Shown: positions 8,871-17,053 of the stretch, in pieces
How positions within the stretch are numbered: the stretch's first letter is position 1
How the letters are laid out: each line of letters starts with the position of its first letter
NCBI GenBank assembly: GCA_021513715.1
Contig: CP084167.1
Location: 2,959,060 to 3,023,059 of the forward strand
Length of the DNA stretch: 64,000 nucleotides
Reading direction: 5' to 3'
From: Candidatus Heimdallarchaeum endolithica
GTDB lineage: Archaea > Asgardarchaeota > Heimdallarchaeia > Heimdallarchaeales > Heimdallarchaeaceae
The notes under the pieces: model-generated
The model's input: the letters and a program-made list of their open reading frames with translations, nothing else
Database searches by the model: none
Told to the model about the DNA's origin: nothing
Program-made: the position numbers and the translations under genes

Positions 8871-9878
8871 TTGAGTTTAAAGGGATATATACTCAGACGA
8901 ACAATCTACATAGTTCCAATTATGCTTGCAATCACACTAATGAACTTTACACTGATTAACGTCAGTCCTGGAGATCCTGTTTTAGTAAGATTAGGATTGA
9001 TTAAATGTGAAACACCGGAGTGCTATAACGCGGCGTACAACAAAGAAGCAATAGAAATGGGACTGCTAGATAATAATTTATACACTGTTCCTTGGTTTGA
9101 AAGATATATAGATTTCGTAAATGATCTATTGCATTTCGACCTAGGAAAAAGCTGGTCTTATACCCAAGCAGGAGAAGGAATACCAATATCAAAAATAATT
9201 GGAGACCATGCAGTATATACGGTGGTACTAAACTTACTATCGTTTGTTTTATCACTGCTATTGTCGACAGCAATAGGGGTAGTATCAGCAACAAGACAAA
9301 ATAGCTTCTGGGATAGAACATTAACAGTAGCAATGCTATTAGGATATTCTATGCCATTGTTCTGGCTAGCAAAATTGTTAATGCTAGTATCTTATTATTT
9401 ATTTAACTTCACAGGAGTAGCAAATAAGTCAGCATTTAATAAACCGCTAATACTGAACCCGATGTTCTATAAATTTCTAATATTGCCAACACTGTCACTC
9501 ACACTGGGAGGACTGGTGTTCATGGCAAGGCTAATAAGATCTCAACTGTTGGAAATATTAAGACAAGATTATATTACAACAGCAAAATCTAAAGGACTTG
9601 ATAGAAGGGCAGTAATATACAAACATGCGTTCAGAAACGGGTTACTACCAATAGTAACAATTATAGGAAATTCACTACCAGGATTACTATCAGGGTCAGT
9701 AATGGTAGAGTCAGTGTTCGGATGGCCAGGACTAGGAACAATATTCCTAGAAGCAGCATTCATGAGAGATTATCCGATGATGATGGCAACTAATACTATA
9801 TTCCCATTCCTGTTCCTAATAGCAAGATTGCTGACAGATATAACTTACGTCTTTATAGACCCGAGAATAAAATATTAA
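8871..9878 (+). CDS. dppB: Dipeptide/oligopeptide ABC transporter permease, DppB type
   Basis: 335 residues, six predicted membrane helices, starting with YILRRTIYIVPIMLAITLMNF, the standard first helix of DppB/OppB followed by the SPGDP motif. The cytoplasmic EAA loop that docks on the ATPase is present at about 240-265 (DYITTAKSKGLDRRAVIYKHAFRN), and the C-terminal FGWPGLG motif is conserved. TTG start set by a GGTGA ribosome-binding site six bases upstream. It is followed 22 bases later by dppC. No substrate-binding protein is encoded nearby, and the two ATPases are 16 kb downstream. Codon use is heavily A-ending (ATA, CTA, GCA, GGA), unlike most neighbours. Known family members import di- or oligopeptides, but some carry nickel or sugars. 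Confidence 0.94.
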   Translation: MSLKGYILRRTIYIVPIMLAITLMNFTLINVSPGDPVLVRLGLIKCETPECYNAAYNKEAIEMGLLDNNLYTVPWFERYIDFVNDLLHFDLGKSWSYTQAGEGIPISKIIGDHAVYTVVLNLLSFVLSLLLSTAIGVVSATRQNSFWDRTLTVAMLLGYSMPLFWLAKLLMLVSYYLFNFTGVANKSAFNKPLILNPMFYKFLILPTLSLTLGGLVFMARLIRSQLLEILRQDYITTAKSKGLDRRAVIYKHAFRNGLLPIVTIIGNSLPGLLSGSVMVESVFGWPGLGTIFLEAAFMRDYPMMMATNTIFPFLFLIARLLTDITYVFIDPRIKY

Positions 9879-9900
9879 AAAAAGAGGAGAGTAAAGAAAA

Positions 9901-10968
9901 ATGGCAACAGTTGATAAAGATAAAAAAGCAGTAGAAGAGGAAGGACCAATCCTAGATGAAACAACTCTAAAAGAAATAGAAAGTATGAAAGGAGCAGGAC
10001 AATGGTCTATTGTATGGAGAAGATTGAAAAAGGATACAATGGGAATGGTAGGATTATACATCGTAACATTCCTAATATTGATGGCAATAGTGTCATGGTT
10101 CTTATTAATGTACGATAAGTGGTTGTTCAACAATGTAGCACTAACAAGAGATCCAGATAATCCATACTCACTAGCAAACCTGTACGTGGACTTCTGGTTA
10201 CCAGGAATGAAACAATCAATAATACTGTTCCAACACCCAGAATGGCAGTTCGCAGACCAAGTAAAATTGCCTCCAAGCCTACAACACCCATTCGGAACAG
10301 ATAAAAACGGAAGAGATATGTTCTCAAGAGTGTTCTTCGGAGCAACAATATCAATGGCGCTAGGGTTCATTGGTCAAATGACAACAGTAATAATAGGAAC
10401 AATACTAGGATCACTATCTGGATATTATGGTGGATTATTCGATGATTTACTACAAAGAATAGTAGAATTACTATACTCAATGCCAGGATTTATATTACTA
10501 GTGTTCGTAATAGTGCTATTCGAAAATACAAATATACCAGGAGGAAGATACGCAGTAGTAGTAATATTCTTCTCACTAATAAGCTGGGGAGGAACAGCAC
10601 TAATAGTAAGATCAAACTTCTTCTCGCTAAAACAACAAGACTTCGTAGAGGCAGAAAAAGCACTAGGAGCAGCAGACATGAGAATAATATTCAGACATAT
10701 ATTGCCAAACTCACTAGCACCACTGATAATTATAATAACGCTAGGAATAGCAGGAACAATATTCACATTCGCAGCACTAGCATTCTACGGATTCGGAGAC
10801 CCAAACGTAGTAAGCTGGGGCGATGATTTGAATAGATGGCAAAATGATCTCATGACATATCCGTGGATGCCCATGTTTCCTGCACTCATGATCTTTTTCA
10901 CTGTTTTGGGTTTCAATCTTTTGGGTGATGCTCTTCGTGATGCTCTTGATCCTCGTTTGAAGGATTAG
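9901..10968 (+). CDS. dppC: Dipeptide/oligopeptide ABC transporter permease, DppC type
   Basis: 355 residues. The N-terminal cytoplasmic region is charged, then comes the DppC first helix (GMVGLYIVTFLILMAIVSWF). HPFGTDKNGRDMFSRVFFGA is the diagnostic DppC/OppC block. The EAA loop is at about 250-270 (DFVEAEKALGAADMRIIFRH), and the C-terminus ends in LGDALRDALDPR, as is typical. A GAGGAGA ribosome-binding site precedes the ATG, and it forms an operon with dppB. Up to about base 10815 the codons are almost uniformly A-ending; after it (GGGCGATGATTTG onward) they switch abruptly to T/C-ending codons such as CTT, GCT, ATC and TTG. The protein itself remains normal across the join, suggesting recombination with a related gene or a segment with a different history. 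Confidence 0.95.
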   Translation: MATVDKDKKAVEEEGPILDETTLKEIESMKGAGQWSIVWRRLKKDTMGMVGLYIVTFLILMAIVSWFLLMYDKWLFNNVALTRDPDNPYSLANLYVDFWLPGMKQSIILFQHPEWQFADQVKLPPSLQHPFGTDKNGRDMFSRVFFGATISMALGFIGQMTTVIIGTILGSLSGYYGGLFDDLLQRIVELLYSMPGFILLVFVIVLFENTNIPGGRYAVVVIFFSLISWGGTALIVRSNFFSLKQQDFVEAEKALGAADMRIIFRHILPNSLAPLIIIITLGIAGTIFTFAALAFYGFGDPNVVSWGDDLNRWQNDLMTYPWMPMFPALMIFFTVLGFNLLGDALRDALDPRLKD

Positions 10969-11000
10969 TTTTTTTCTTTTTTCTTTTAATTCTTTCTTTA
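10969..11000 (+). terminator. T-tract terminator after dppC
   Basis: Immediately after the dppC stop codon comes a run of T-rich blocks (TTTTTTTCTTTTTTCTTTT), the usual form of an intrinsic archaeal terminator. It supports transcription ending here, so dppB-dppC would not be co-transcribed with dppD-dppF. Confidence 0.5.
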
Positions 11001-11318
11001 CCTAGTTTGATTTTTTTGATTTATTTTTCTAATAAATCATTTTGCCATCTTTCTTGAAAAATCATCGCCTCAGCTTTCTTATTTCTTTTCACTCCCTTGT
11101 GGAGTGAAAATTTTTTTATCTTTCACTTTTTTTCTTTCTTTTTCCTTTTTCTTTTTTTTACTTACTTTTTTTTTGATTTTTCGTCTTTTGTTTTTTCTTT
11201 TTGTTGTCCATCAGAATATAACAGATTTGTTTTTTTCTTTAAAAACGATTCTTTTTACATAAAAGCTGACTCAGTTAAATACCAGATATGTTAAGTTCAT
11301 TTTCCTTCTTATTTGAAT
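11001..11318. other. Pyrimidine-rich non-coding stretch
   Basis: Long T/C blocks (11100-11180 especially) dominate. An open frame here would encode mostly Phe and Ser and is a composition artefact. I see no RNA fold or repeat that I can support. Confidence 0.4.
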
Positions 11319-11585
11319 ATGCTATTTGATTTAGATCTCGAATATATAATGAAGTTAACTTATATAGACTCTGAAAAAGGAGAAACAGTCATTACTCTTT
11401 AAGAATAGTTTATTTTTATATTTATTCAATAATCACTATATGGATATACAATTGCTTATAGTCTTAAAAGACACATAAAAGCAATCGAAGATATAAAAGA
11501 ATTTCTGAAATTAAAGACTAAAATGGAAAAGGCAGTAGAAGACTTTGATGAACTGATGGGTTTATTAAAATATTACGGAATTTGA
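11319..11585 (+). pseudogene. Possible remnant of a small gene
   Basis: Two short frames look like coding debris. ATG at 11319 gives 27 codons ending at 11402 (MLFDLDLEYIMKLTYIDSEK...). A second open stretch, 11433-11585, has no start codon and encodes a helical, charged peptide (HIKAIEDIKEFLKLKTKM...) ending at a TGA. Neither is recognisable, and the gap between them contains stops. The rest of the gap up to 11754 shows nothing I can support. Confidence 0.25.
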
Positions 11586-11754
11586 AATCTTAATAATTTA
11601 TAAAGCGAGTTTATTACCTATCTTTGTACACCTTGGATTAATCATGGTTCAATGCATCAAGCATAGTAAACTTTGTCTAGTACTGTAATTCTTCCTAACC
11701 TCTGACCTATAGACGAACAATGTGTTTCCTATTTTATTTTTCACACTATCAAAT

Positions 11755-13788
11755 TTACCTATTTCTATCTAACAACAAAAATTCGAATTCTTCGATAAAT
11801 TCTCCAAATCCAATTATTCTTAAAGCTTCTCTCGCATTTCTAATCTCTATCTTATCGTCAGTTGATATGACGTGTTCCATTATTTTTTCACATGCTCTTA
11901 CATTACCTATTTTACCTAATGCTTTTCCTGCTCTTTTACGGATTTCTGAATCCTCATCATATAGCACTATATCAACAAATTTGTCTATTGCAATTGAATC
12001 ATATATTTGAACCAATAAATTTAAAGCTCTTGCGCGCATTTCTGGATCCTTATCGTAGAGTGTTAATTCTGCTAATCGTTCAGCTGTACTATCTTCACAT
12101 CGTACGCCGAAATCTGATGAATCACTTTCCCCTTCTTTTCCATATTTTTCTTCTATGTCTGGATAGATGGTTGTAATATCAAATATAGGATTAGATATTT
12201 CCCCTAAAACAGCAGTAGCTTTACTTCTAACTTCCGGATCCTTGTCATATAACCCTAATTCAATTAATTTTTCAGCAGCACTTGTATCACCTATTTTTAT
12301 CAGTGCAGTGATAGCATTATTATATACATTAAAATTTTTTTCATATAATGTTGTATGAACTAAAGCGTCTACAGCTCGAGGGTCACCTATTTTACCCAAA
12401 GCTTCAGCAACATAAAGACGAACATGATCAAACTCATCTTTTAATAAAGGAATTAAAGGCTTGACAGCCCGAGAATCACCTAGGTTACCTAACAATTCAG
12501 CAGCAAGAGAACGAACACCAGGAGATTGGTCTTTCAAGCCTTCTATTAGGGGTTCAACTAATCTTTTATCACCATATTCAGTCAATATGTCCAGTAAATG
12601 ATAAAACAGTTCAAAATTATTTTTGTATAGGTAAGTATGAACTAAGGGTTTGACAACCCGGGGGTCATCTATTTTACACAACGATTCTGCAGCGATCGCT
12701 CGAATCTCACAATTATTGCTGTCATAAAAGTCCTCATTTTCTAGTATTTCTATTAAGGGAGGGACAGCTCGAGGATCCCCAAGTTCACCTAACAGGAAGA
12801 CAGCATTGTTGCGCTTAAAAGCAGTCTCCTGTTCGTCTAGAGCTGTTTCGATTAAGTTGTCAACTGCCCTTTGGTCACCTATTTTGCCCAACGATATGTT
12901 TGCAAGACGACGCATATCCTTGTCAGAATCTTCTATGAGCTCCACTAGTGAGGCAATAGCAGTAGGGCCACCTATCTTAGCCAAAGCATCGGTAACACAA
13001 CGACGAACATCCCAATCCTTATCTTCTAGGATCTTCACTAGTGAGGGATTAGCATGAGAGTCTCCTATCTTAGCAAAAACTTCAGCAGCACTACTGCGAA
13101 CATCCCAATCCTTATCTTTTAGGAGCTCCAATAGTGGAGTAATAGCACGAGGGTCACCTATCTTACCCAATGCTTCAGCAACATAACAACGAACAACCCA
13201 ATGTTTATCTTTTAGGTATTTGATTAATAGCTCAACAGAACCAGAATCGACAATTTCTAGAAAATATTTTGTAGAAGTATTAAAAACAAATTTATCTTTA
13301 TGTTTTAGAGCTTCTATTAGAATGGGTATGGCACGAGAGTCACCCATTTTTCCCAGTGAATTTACAATTTGACGAAGAACAATCTCACTATCTTCACCTT
13401 TGAAGGTGAAAATTAAAGGTTCAACAGCTTGTTGGTCACCTATTATACCTAATATCTCAACAATGGCTGCACGAACATCGGGATCTTGGTCATGCAAAGC
13501 TTTAACTAAAGAAAGAATTAATTCTTCATCTGCACTTGTAGACAAGACCTTGGACGTTATTTTAATAACTTTCTCTTTTTTATAATCTTTAGCAAAATAA
13601 TCAGATCTTCGATTATCTACTATTTCAGATAATAATTCCAGAAAACTACTGTAATAAGGCCAAATATACAATTGCTTATTGATTTTATTTAATATACAAG
13701 ACCAATCAATAGTTGAAAAATATTTTTCGAGCTTAGAAAGTTTACCCAAGCTATTTAACCTTTCCAGATAAAAGAAATCATCAGACAC
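11755..13788 (-). CDS. HEAT-repeat (PBS-lyase type) solenoid protein
   Basis: 677 residues built from about twenty 30-residue HEAT units of the form AEALGKIGDPRAVxPLIxLLKDKDxDVR. The best conserved block is residues 180-300 and the pattern resumes to the C-terminus. The first 75 residues are not repeats and may form a cap. No catalytic motif, signal peptide or membrane segment, so a cytosolic scaffold that binds proteins is likely; in phycobilin systems the same repeat occurs in lyases, but no such pathway is seen here. The central repeats are also near-identical as DNA and richer in G/C than the flanks, implying recent internal duplication or gene conversion. Stands alone between two non-coding gaps. 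Confidence 0.88.
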   Translation of the reverse strand: MSDDFFYLERLNSLGKLSKLEKYFSTIDWSCILNKINKQLYIWPYYSSFLELLSEIVDNRRSDYFAKDYKKEKVIKITSKVLSTSADEELILSLVKALHDQDPDVRAAIVEILGIIGDQQAVEPLIFTFKGEDSEIVLRQIVNSLGKMGDSRAIPILIEALKHKDKFVFNTSTKYFLEIVDSGSVELLIKYLKDKHWVVRCYVAEALGKIGDPRAITPLLELLKDKDWDVRSSAAEVFAKIGDSHANPSLVKILEDKDWDVRRCVTDALAKIGGPTAIASLVELIEDSDKDMRRLANISLGKIGDQRAVDNLIETALDEQETAFKRNNAVFLLGELGDPRAVPPLIEILENEDFYDSNNCEIRAIAAESLCKIDDPRVVKPLVHTYLYKNNFELFYHLLDILTEYGDKRLVEPLIEGLKDQSPGVRSLAAELLGNLGDSRAVKPLIPLLKDEFDHVRLYVAEALGKIGDPRAVDALVHTTLYEKNFNVYNNAITALIKIGDTSAAEKLIELGLYDKDPEVRSKATAVLGEISNPIFDITTIYPDIEEKYGKEGESDSSDFGVRCEDSTAERLAELTLYDKDPEMRARALNLLVQIYDSIAIDKFVDIVLYDEDSEIRKRAGKALGKIGNVRACEKIMEHVISTDDKIEIRNAREALRIIGFGEFIEEFEFLLLDRNR

Positions 13789-14021
13789 GTTTATCTAGAG
13801 AAAATAAGTTTTATAATTTTTAACTATTTCCAAATAAATTGCAGTAAAAAAATAATACCGAAGAATAAGAAAAAATCACTCTTTTTTTTATCACTTGTAA
13901 TTTTATTTATAACACTGTTACTTGTTTTACACTTTTTTGAGAATAAAATGGTATATGCAAATGTTTTTCGTTATAAAAGGGGAATAGTTTTTTTTGTTTA
14001 TCTGTAGTTTCCTTTCAAAGT

Positions 14022-14074
14022 AATCAGGATGCTGCGGTGAAAACACCTTACCATTCCTCCTCAATTACCTGAAT
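14022..14074. ncRNA. Weak structured RNA candidate
   Basis: In the 570-base gap 13789-14360, TCAGG (14024-14028) pairs with CCTGA (14068-14072), enclosing a tight GGTG-AAAA-CACC hairpin (14036-14047) and a pyrimidine-rich loop. It is more G/C-rich than its surroundings. No known family was recognised and the strand is undecided. The rest of the gap is AT-rich and otherwise featureless up to the promoter before 14361. Confidence 0.25.
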
Positions 14075-14250
14075 TCCTTGTTGTAGTCTCTTTTTTCCTT
14101 CTTTCTTTCCTTTCCCCTTTAAAAAAGACTCTCATCCATTTTTTTCTTACTTACTTTTTTCTTTTTCATAATTCTTGTTTATTGAGTGTTCTATTCCAAA
14201 CAATTTCTTTCTTTTTTGAACTGATGTTATCGTATATAAAGACCTCATCT

Positions 14251-14360
14251 ATATGAAAAAGCTTATACGGAAGGCAGAAAAGCAGCATAATTATTATAAA
14301 TGTCTGTGAGAAAATAATTAAGCTCAACTAGTGGAAAATGTAACAAGGGAGATAAAAATC
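14251..14360 (+). repeat. Promoter segment duplicated at about 32665-32774
   Basis: The stretch with AAAAAGCTTATAC, GCAGAAAAGC, TTATNTATAAATGTCT and a following AACTCAAC block is repeated, with minor changes, upstream of the truncated gene at 32775. TTATTATAAATG at about 14291-14302 is the likely TATA box. A GGGAGA ribosome-binding site sits ten bases before the ATG at 14361. Confidence 0.65.
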
Positions 14361-14990
14361 ATGCCTAAATTACTGGGAAAATTATTAATACTAATATTAC
14401 TGCTTCCAATACTTATTTTTCATTGTGTGTTATCAATTAAAGGGTCTCAACCTGTTCTTTTTTCTAGAATTTCTGAGATTACTGAAATCACAATTTCCGA
14501 ATCTACTGATAACCCTTTATTTGAAAATTATACTGCTTTTAAAATCGAAGCTGAAGTCGAGATCTTAAATAGAGCTGATGAAAATCAAACTGTTATTTCT
14601 CCTGATCTTAAACTTATGATTAATGCAACCTTGTTTAATCAATCATTGAAATTGGTAGTGGAAGCAATGGGTTCTTGTATGGTTACTTACGATACCTATT
14701 CTCCTGGTATCACTATTGAAAATCACTTTCTTAAATTCTATATTAATCAAACGGATTTAACTTATCTCCCTGATGGTAATTATACTCTCTGGAGACCTAT
14801 TAATGAGGGAGAAGAATTACCTACGATTATTATAATTAAATCTGGTATAATGAATATTACTTACAGTAGTTTTGGCAATCAAGAGACTGAAGCGGTGAAC
14901 TTTTCCCTTCTGTCCCCCTTAATGTTATTCTTTCCACTCTTTTCATATATGATTGTTTTTTATAGATGTAAAAAGTCAGAGAGTGCTTAA
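14361..14990 (+). CDS. Membrane-anchored extracytoplasmic protein, unknown
   Basis: About 209 residues. A hydrophobic N-terminal helix (LLGKLLILILLLPILIFHCVL) acts as a signal or anchor, a 150-residue beta-rich domain with several N-glycosylation-type sequons follows, and a second hydrophobic helix (LMLFFPLFSYMIVFY) ends in a short positive tail, giving an exposed domain held at both ends. I chose the ATG at 14361 because a GGGAGA ribosome-binding site precedes it and because the in-frame GTG at 14331 is not kept in the duplicated upstream region at 32.7 kb. The last 107 codons are almost identical as DNA to 32775-33098. No domain recognised. Confidence 0.7.
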   Translation: MPKLLGKLLILILLLPILIFHCVLSIKGSQPVLFSRISEITEITISESTDNPLFENYTAFKIEAEVEILNRADENQTVISPDLKLMINATLFNQSLKLVVEAMGSCMVTYDTYSPGITIENHFLKFYINQTDLTYLPDGNYTLWRPINEGEELPTIIIIKSGIMNITYSSFGNQETEAVNFSLLSPLMLFFPLFSYMIVFYRCKKSESA

Positions 14991-15071
14991 AAGTTTCTTA
15001 GAAAAAAATCTACCATTTTTTGTTAAATTTTTTCCTTTCTCTTTTCTTTCACTTCTTTTTTCTATCTTTTG

Positions 15072-15305
15072 TTAATACCTTAATCTTTCCCTAGATTTTA
15101 AATAAATTTCCATTAATTTTGGTTTTTTTGACGCTCTATCCATTAATTCTTCTATTTCTTTTTTTGGTTGTCCTTTTTCTGCTTTAATTCTTGATGTGGT
15201 AATGATCACATAAATTAACATCGCAGTAATAGCTAAAAAACCTCCAAAAACAATTATACCGAAGGCTACTATAACTGCATTCATCGAATAATAATAGTAT
15301 TGCAC
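15072..15305 (-). CDS. Small single-helix membrane protein (copy 1)
   Basis: 77 residues: a short tyrosine-rich start, one long hydrophobic helix (about residues 9-34), then a conserved charged tail (SRIKAEKGQPKKEIEELMDRA). A close paralogue lies at 15554-15769; the pair plus the intervening alcohol-dehydrogenase fragment shows that a segment was duplicated in tandem. Start may be the ATG for Met8 (MNAVIVAFG), which aligns with the paralogue's start. Function unknown. Confidence 0.65.
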   Translation of the reverse strand: MQYYYYSMNAVIVAFGIIVFGGFLAITAMLIYVIITTSRIKAEKGQPKKEIEELMDRASKKPKLMEIYLKSRERLRY

Positions 15306-15358
15306 AGTTAAATATTTTTGGAAACACGTTGTAATTAATTATCTCTTAATTTTTTGTT

Positions 15359-15547
15359 CATATACCTTCATTAGTTCCTTAAAGCTTCTTCTTTTGTAAC
15401 ATCTTTTGGATTTAAGGTAAGTGTTCCATCGTTTATCGCTTTTTCTGTTATTTTTCTAGTTGTTCTTCTTTTTCTCCCTCCTCTTTCAATGTTTTTGGTA
15501 ATTTTGTTAATTAACCTTTCTTGAAGTTCTTCTACTTTTTTTACTGA
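15359..15547 (-). pseudogene. Truncated duplicate of the iron alcohol dehydrogenase 3' end
   Basis: This stretch matches the last 60 codons of the dehydrogenase gene at 15857-17053 at DNA level. The final part still reads INDGTLTLNPKDVTKEEAL, but there are frameshifts upstream of it and a changed stop. There is no start codon or N-terminal domain, so it is a non-functional relic of the tandem duplication that also copied the small membrane gene. Confidence 0.8.
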
Positions 15548-15553
15548 CTTTTG

Positions 15554-15769
15554 TTAAAACCATAATCTTCCCTTATACTGTAAATAATTTTCCATTAATT
15601 TTGTATTTTTTGCTGCTCTATCCATTAGTTCTTCTATTTCTTTTTTTGGTTGTCCTTTTATTGCTTTGATTCTAGATGTAGTTATGATTACATAAATTAA
15701 TATAGATGAAATAGCGACAAAGCCTACAAAAACAATTACTCCAAATGCTACTATTACTGAGCTCATCAT
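15554..15769 (-). CDS. Small single-helix membrane protein (copy 2)
   Basis: 71 residues, paralogous to 15072-15305: same hydrophobic helix (VIVAFGVIVFVGFVAISSILIYVIITTSRIK pattern) and the same GQPKKEIEELMDRAA tail. It lies 88 bases downstream of the alcohol dehydrogenase on the same strand, so it could be read through from the AOR-ADH operon, although an inverted repeat intervenes. The conserved charged tail suggests a cytoplasmic contact with a partner protein. Function unknown. Confidence 0.7.
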   Translation of the reverse strand: MMSSVIVAFGVIVFVGFVAISSILIYVIITTSRIKAIKGQPKKEIEELMDRAAKNTKLMENYLQYKGRLWF

Positions 15770-15792
15770 ATAATAATAGTAATCTAAGCTTA

Positions 15793-15815
15793 AATACCTT
15801 TTTAAAAAAGGTATT
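15793..15815. promoter_or_regulatory. Inverted repeat between the dehydrogenase and the small membrane gene
   Basis: AATACCTTTTT followed directly by AAAAAAGGTATT forms a near-perfect palindrome of about 23 bases. On the minus strand it lies between the dehydrogenase stop and the small gene start, so it may be a terminator for the former or an operator/promoter for the latter. Confidence 0.35.
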
Positions 15816-15856
15816 AATTATTTATCTATTAATTATTTTACTTATTAATTAATATT

Positions 15857-17053
15857 CTATTTATATGCCTTCATTATTATCCTTAAAGCTTCTTCTTTTG
15901 TTACATCTTTTGGATTTAAAGTAAGTGAACCGTCATTTATTGCTTTTTCTGCTATCTTTTCTAGTTGTTCTTCTTTCACTCCTGCTTCTTTCAATGTTTT
16001 TGGCAATTTTGTTAATTTATTTAATTTCTCTTGAAGTTCTTCTATTTTTTCTATGAACTTTCTCGCTCTTTCTTTTTCGTTAGTTTTTACGTATATTTCT
16101 TCTCCCGCTAAGGGTAAAAGTAGTTCTTTTAGCTCTTCTTTAATCTCTTCGTAGTTGAATTTAAGCACATGTGGTAGAAATATGTTCATTGCTACTCCAT
16201 GGGGAATTTTTGCTACTGCTCCTGCAGCGTGTCCTAAACTATGTACTAGACCAACCATGGAATTAGAAAAAGCTACTCCTGCCATTGTTGCTGCGATTGC
16301 CATTTCTAATCTTTTTTCTTTATCCTTTCCATTTTTCACTAGTTCAACGATGTTTTTACTAATTAATTCTATAGCTTTCCATGCATAGACGTCGCTAAAG
16401 AGGTTTTTTTGTAAACAAGTATATGCTTCTATAGCGTGAGTTAGTGCGTCCATAGCTGTTAAAGCGGTTAAATAAGCTGGTAGGGTAATAGTCATTCGTG
16501 GATCTATTACTGCTACATCAGGCATAAGATATCGTGAAGTAAATAACAGTTTAGTTGCAGACTTGTCATCTTTTATCACTGCAACTGCGGTTACTTCTGA
16601 ACCTGTACCAGCAGTAGTGGGAATAACAAAAAGAGGTCTGAGCGGGCGTTTTAATCTTTCTGCTCCAGCAAATTCTTTTAGATCTTTTCCTTTTTCTGAA
16701 ACTAAAATATTTACTCCTTTTGCTGTATCTATTACTGATCCTCCGCCTATTGCTATTATTCCATCACATTTTTTTTCATTATAGATTTCTGCTATTTTAT
16801 TTACTTCCTCGGTTGAAGAATCTTGAGGTATGTCATCTATTATAGCAGAGAATATTACATCTGCTCCTCCACATGCTTTAATTACTTTATCTACCAATCC
16901 TGCTTTGTTTACTCCTCTATCAGTGAGAATGATAGGTCTTTTTACTCTGAAATTATCAAATTCCGAAGGCAAATTTTCTAAAGCTTTTTTGCCTGCTAAT
17001 ATTTTTGTCTTATTCTGAAACTCAAAATATTCTTTCATTTTTTTCACCTTCAT
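15857..17053 (-). CDS. Iron-containing (group III) alcohol dehydrogenase
   Basis: 398 residues. NAD(P)-dependent interconversion of alcohols and aldehydes. GGGSVIDTAKG at about 103-113 binds the nucleotide, TTAGTGSEVT at 146-155 is the family signature, and the metal ligands are D202 and H206 (MDALTHAIEAY) plus the two His of HSLGHAAGAVAKIPHG. The C-terminal 90 residues include a charged helical insert. The start ATG overlaps the stop of the upstream aldehyde oxidoreductase (TAATG), so the two are translationally coupled. Together they could reduce a carboxylic acid to aldehyde and then alcohol, or oxidise in the other direction. The 3' end is duplicated as a pseudogene at 15359-15547. Confidence 0.94.
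   Translation of the reverse strand: MKVKKMKEYFEFQNKTKILAGKKALENLPSEFDNFRVKRPIILTDRGVNKAGLVDKVIKACGGADVIFSAIIDDIPQDSSTEEVNKIAEIYNEKKCDGIIAIGGGSVIDTAKGVNILVSEKGKDLKEFAGAERLKRPLRPLFVIPTTAGTGSEVTAVAVIKDDKSATKLLFTSRYLMPDVAVIDPRMTITLPAYLTALTAMDALTHAIEAYTCLQKNLFSDVYAWKAIELISKNIVELVKNGKDKEKRLEMAIAATMAGVAFSNSMVGLVHSLGHAAGAVAKIPHGVAMNIFLPHVLKFNYEEIKEELKELLLPLAGEEIYVKTNEKERARKFIEKIEELQEKLNKLTKLPKTLKEAGVKEEQLEKIAEKAINDGSLTLNPKDVTKEEALRIIMKAYK

Noticed and set aside
9816-10370. Long open frames on the minus strand across dppB and dppC (for example 184 codons at 9816-10370).
   Set aside because: They result from the A-ending codon bias of the sense genes, which removes stops from the antisense strand. 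No ribosome-binding site or recognisable protein; the sense products are clear transporter subunits.
11097-11294. A 65-codon Phe/Ser-rich open frame.
   Set aside because: It sits in a T/C-rich tract after dppC. The composition alone creates the frame, and there is no ribosome-binding site.
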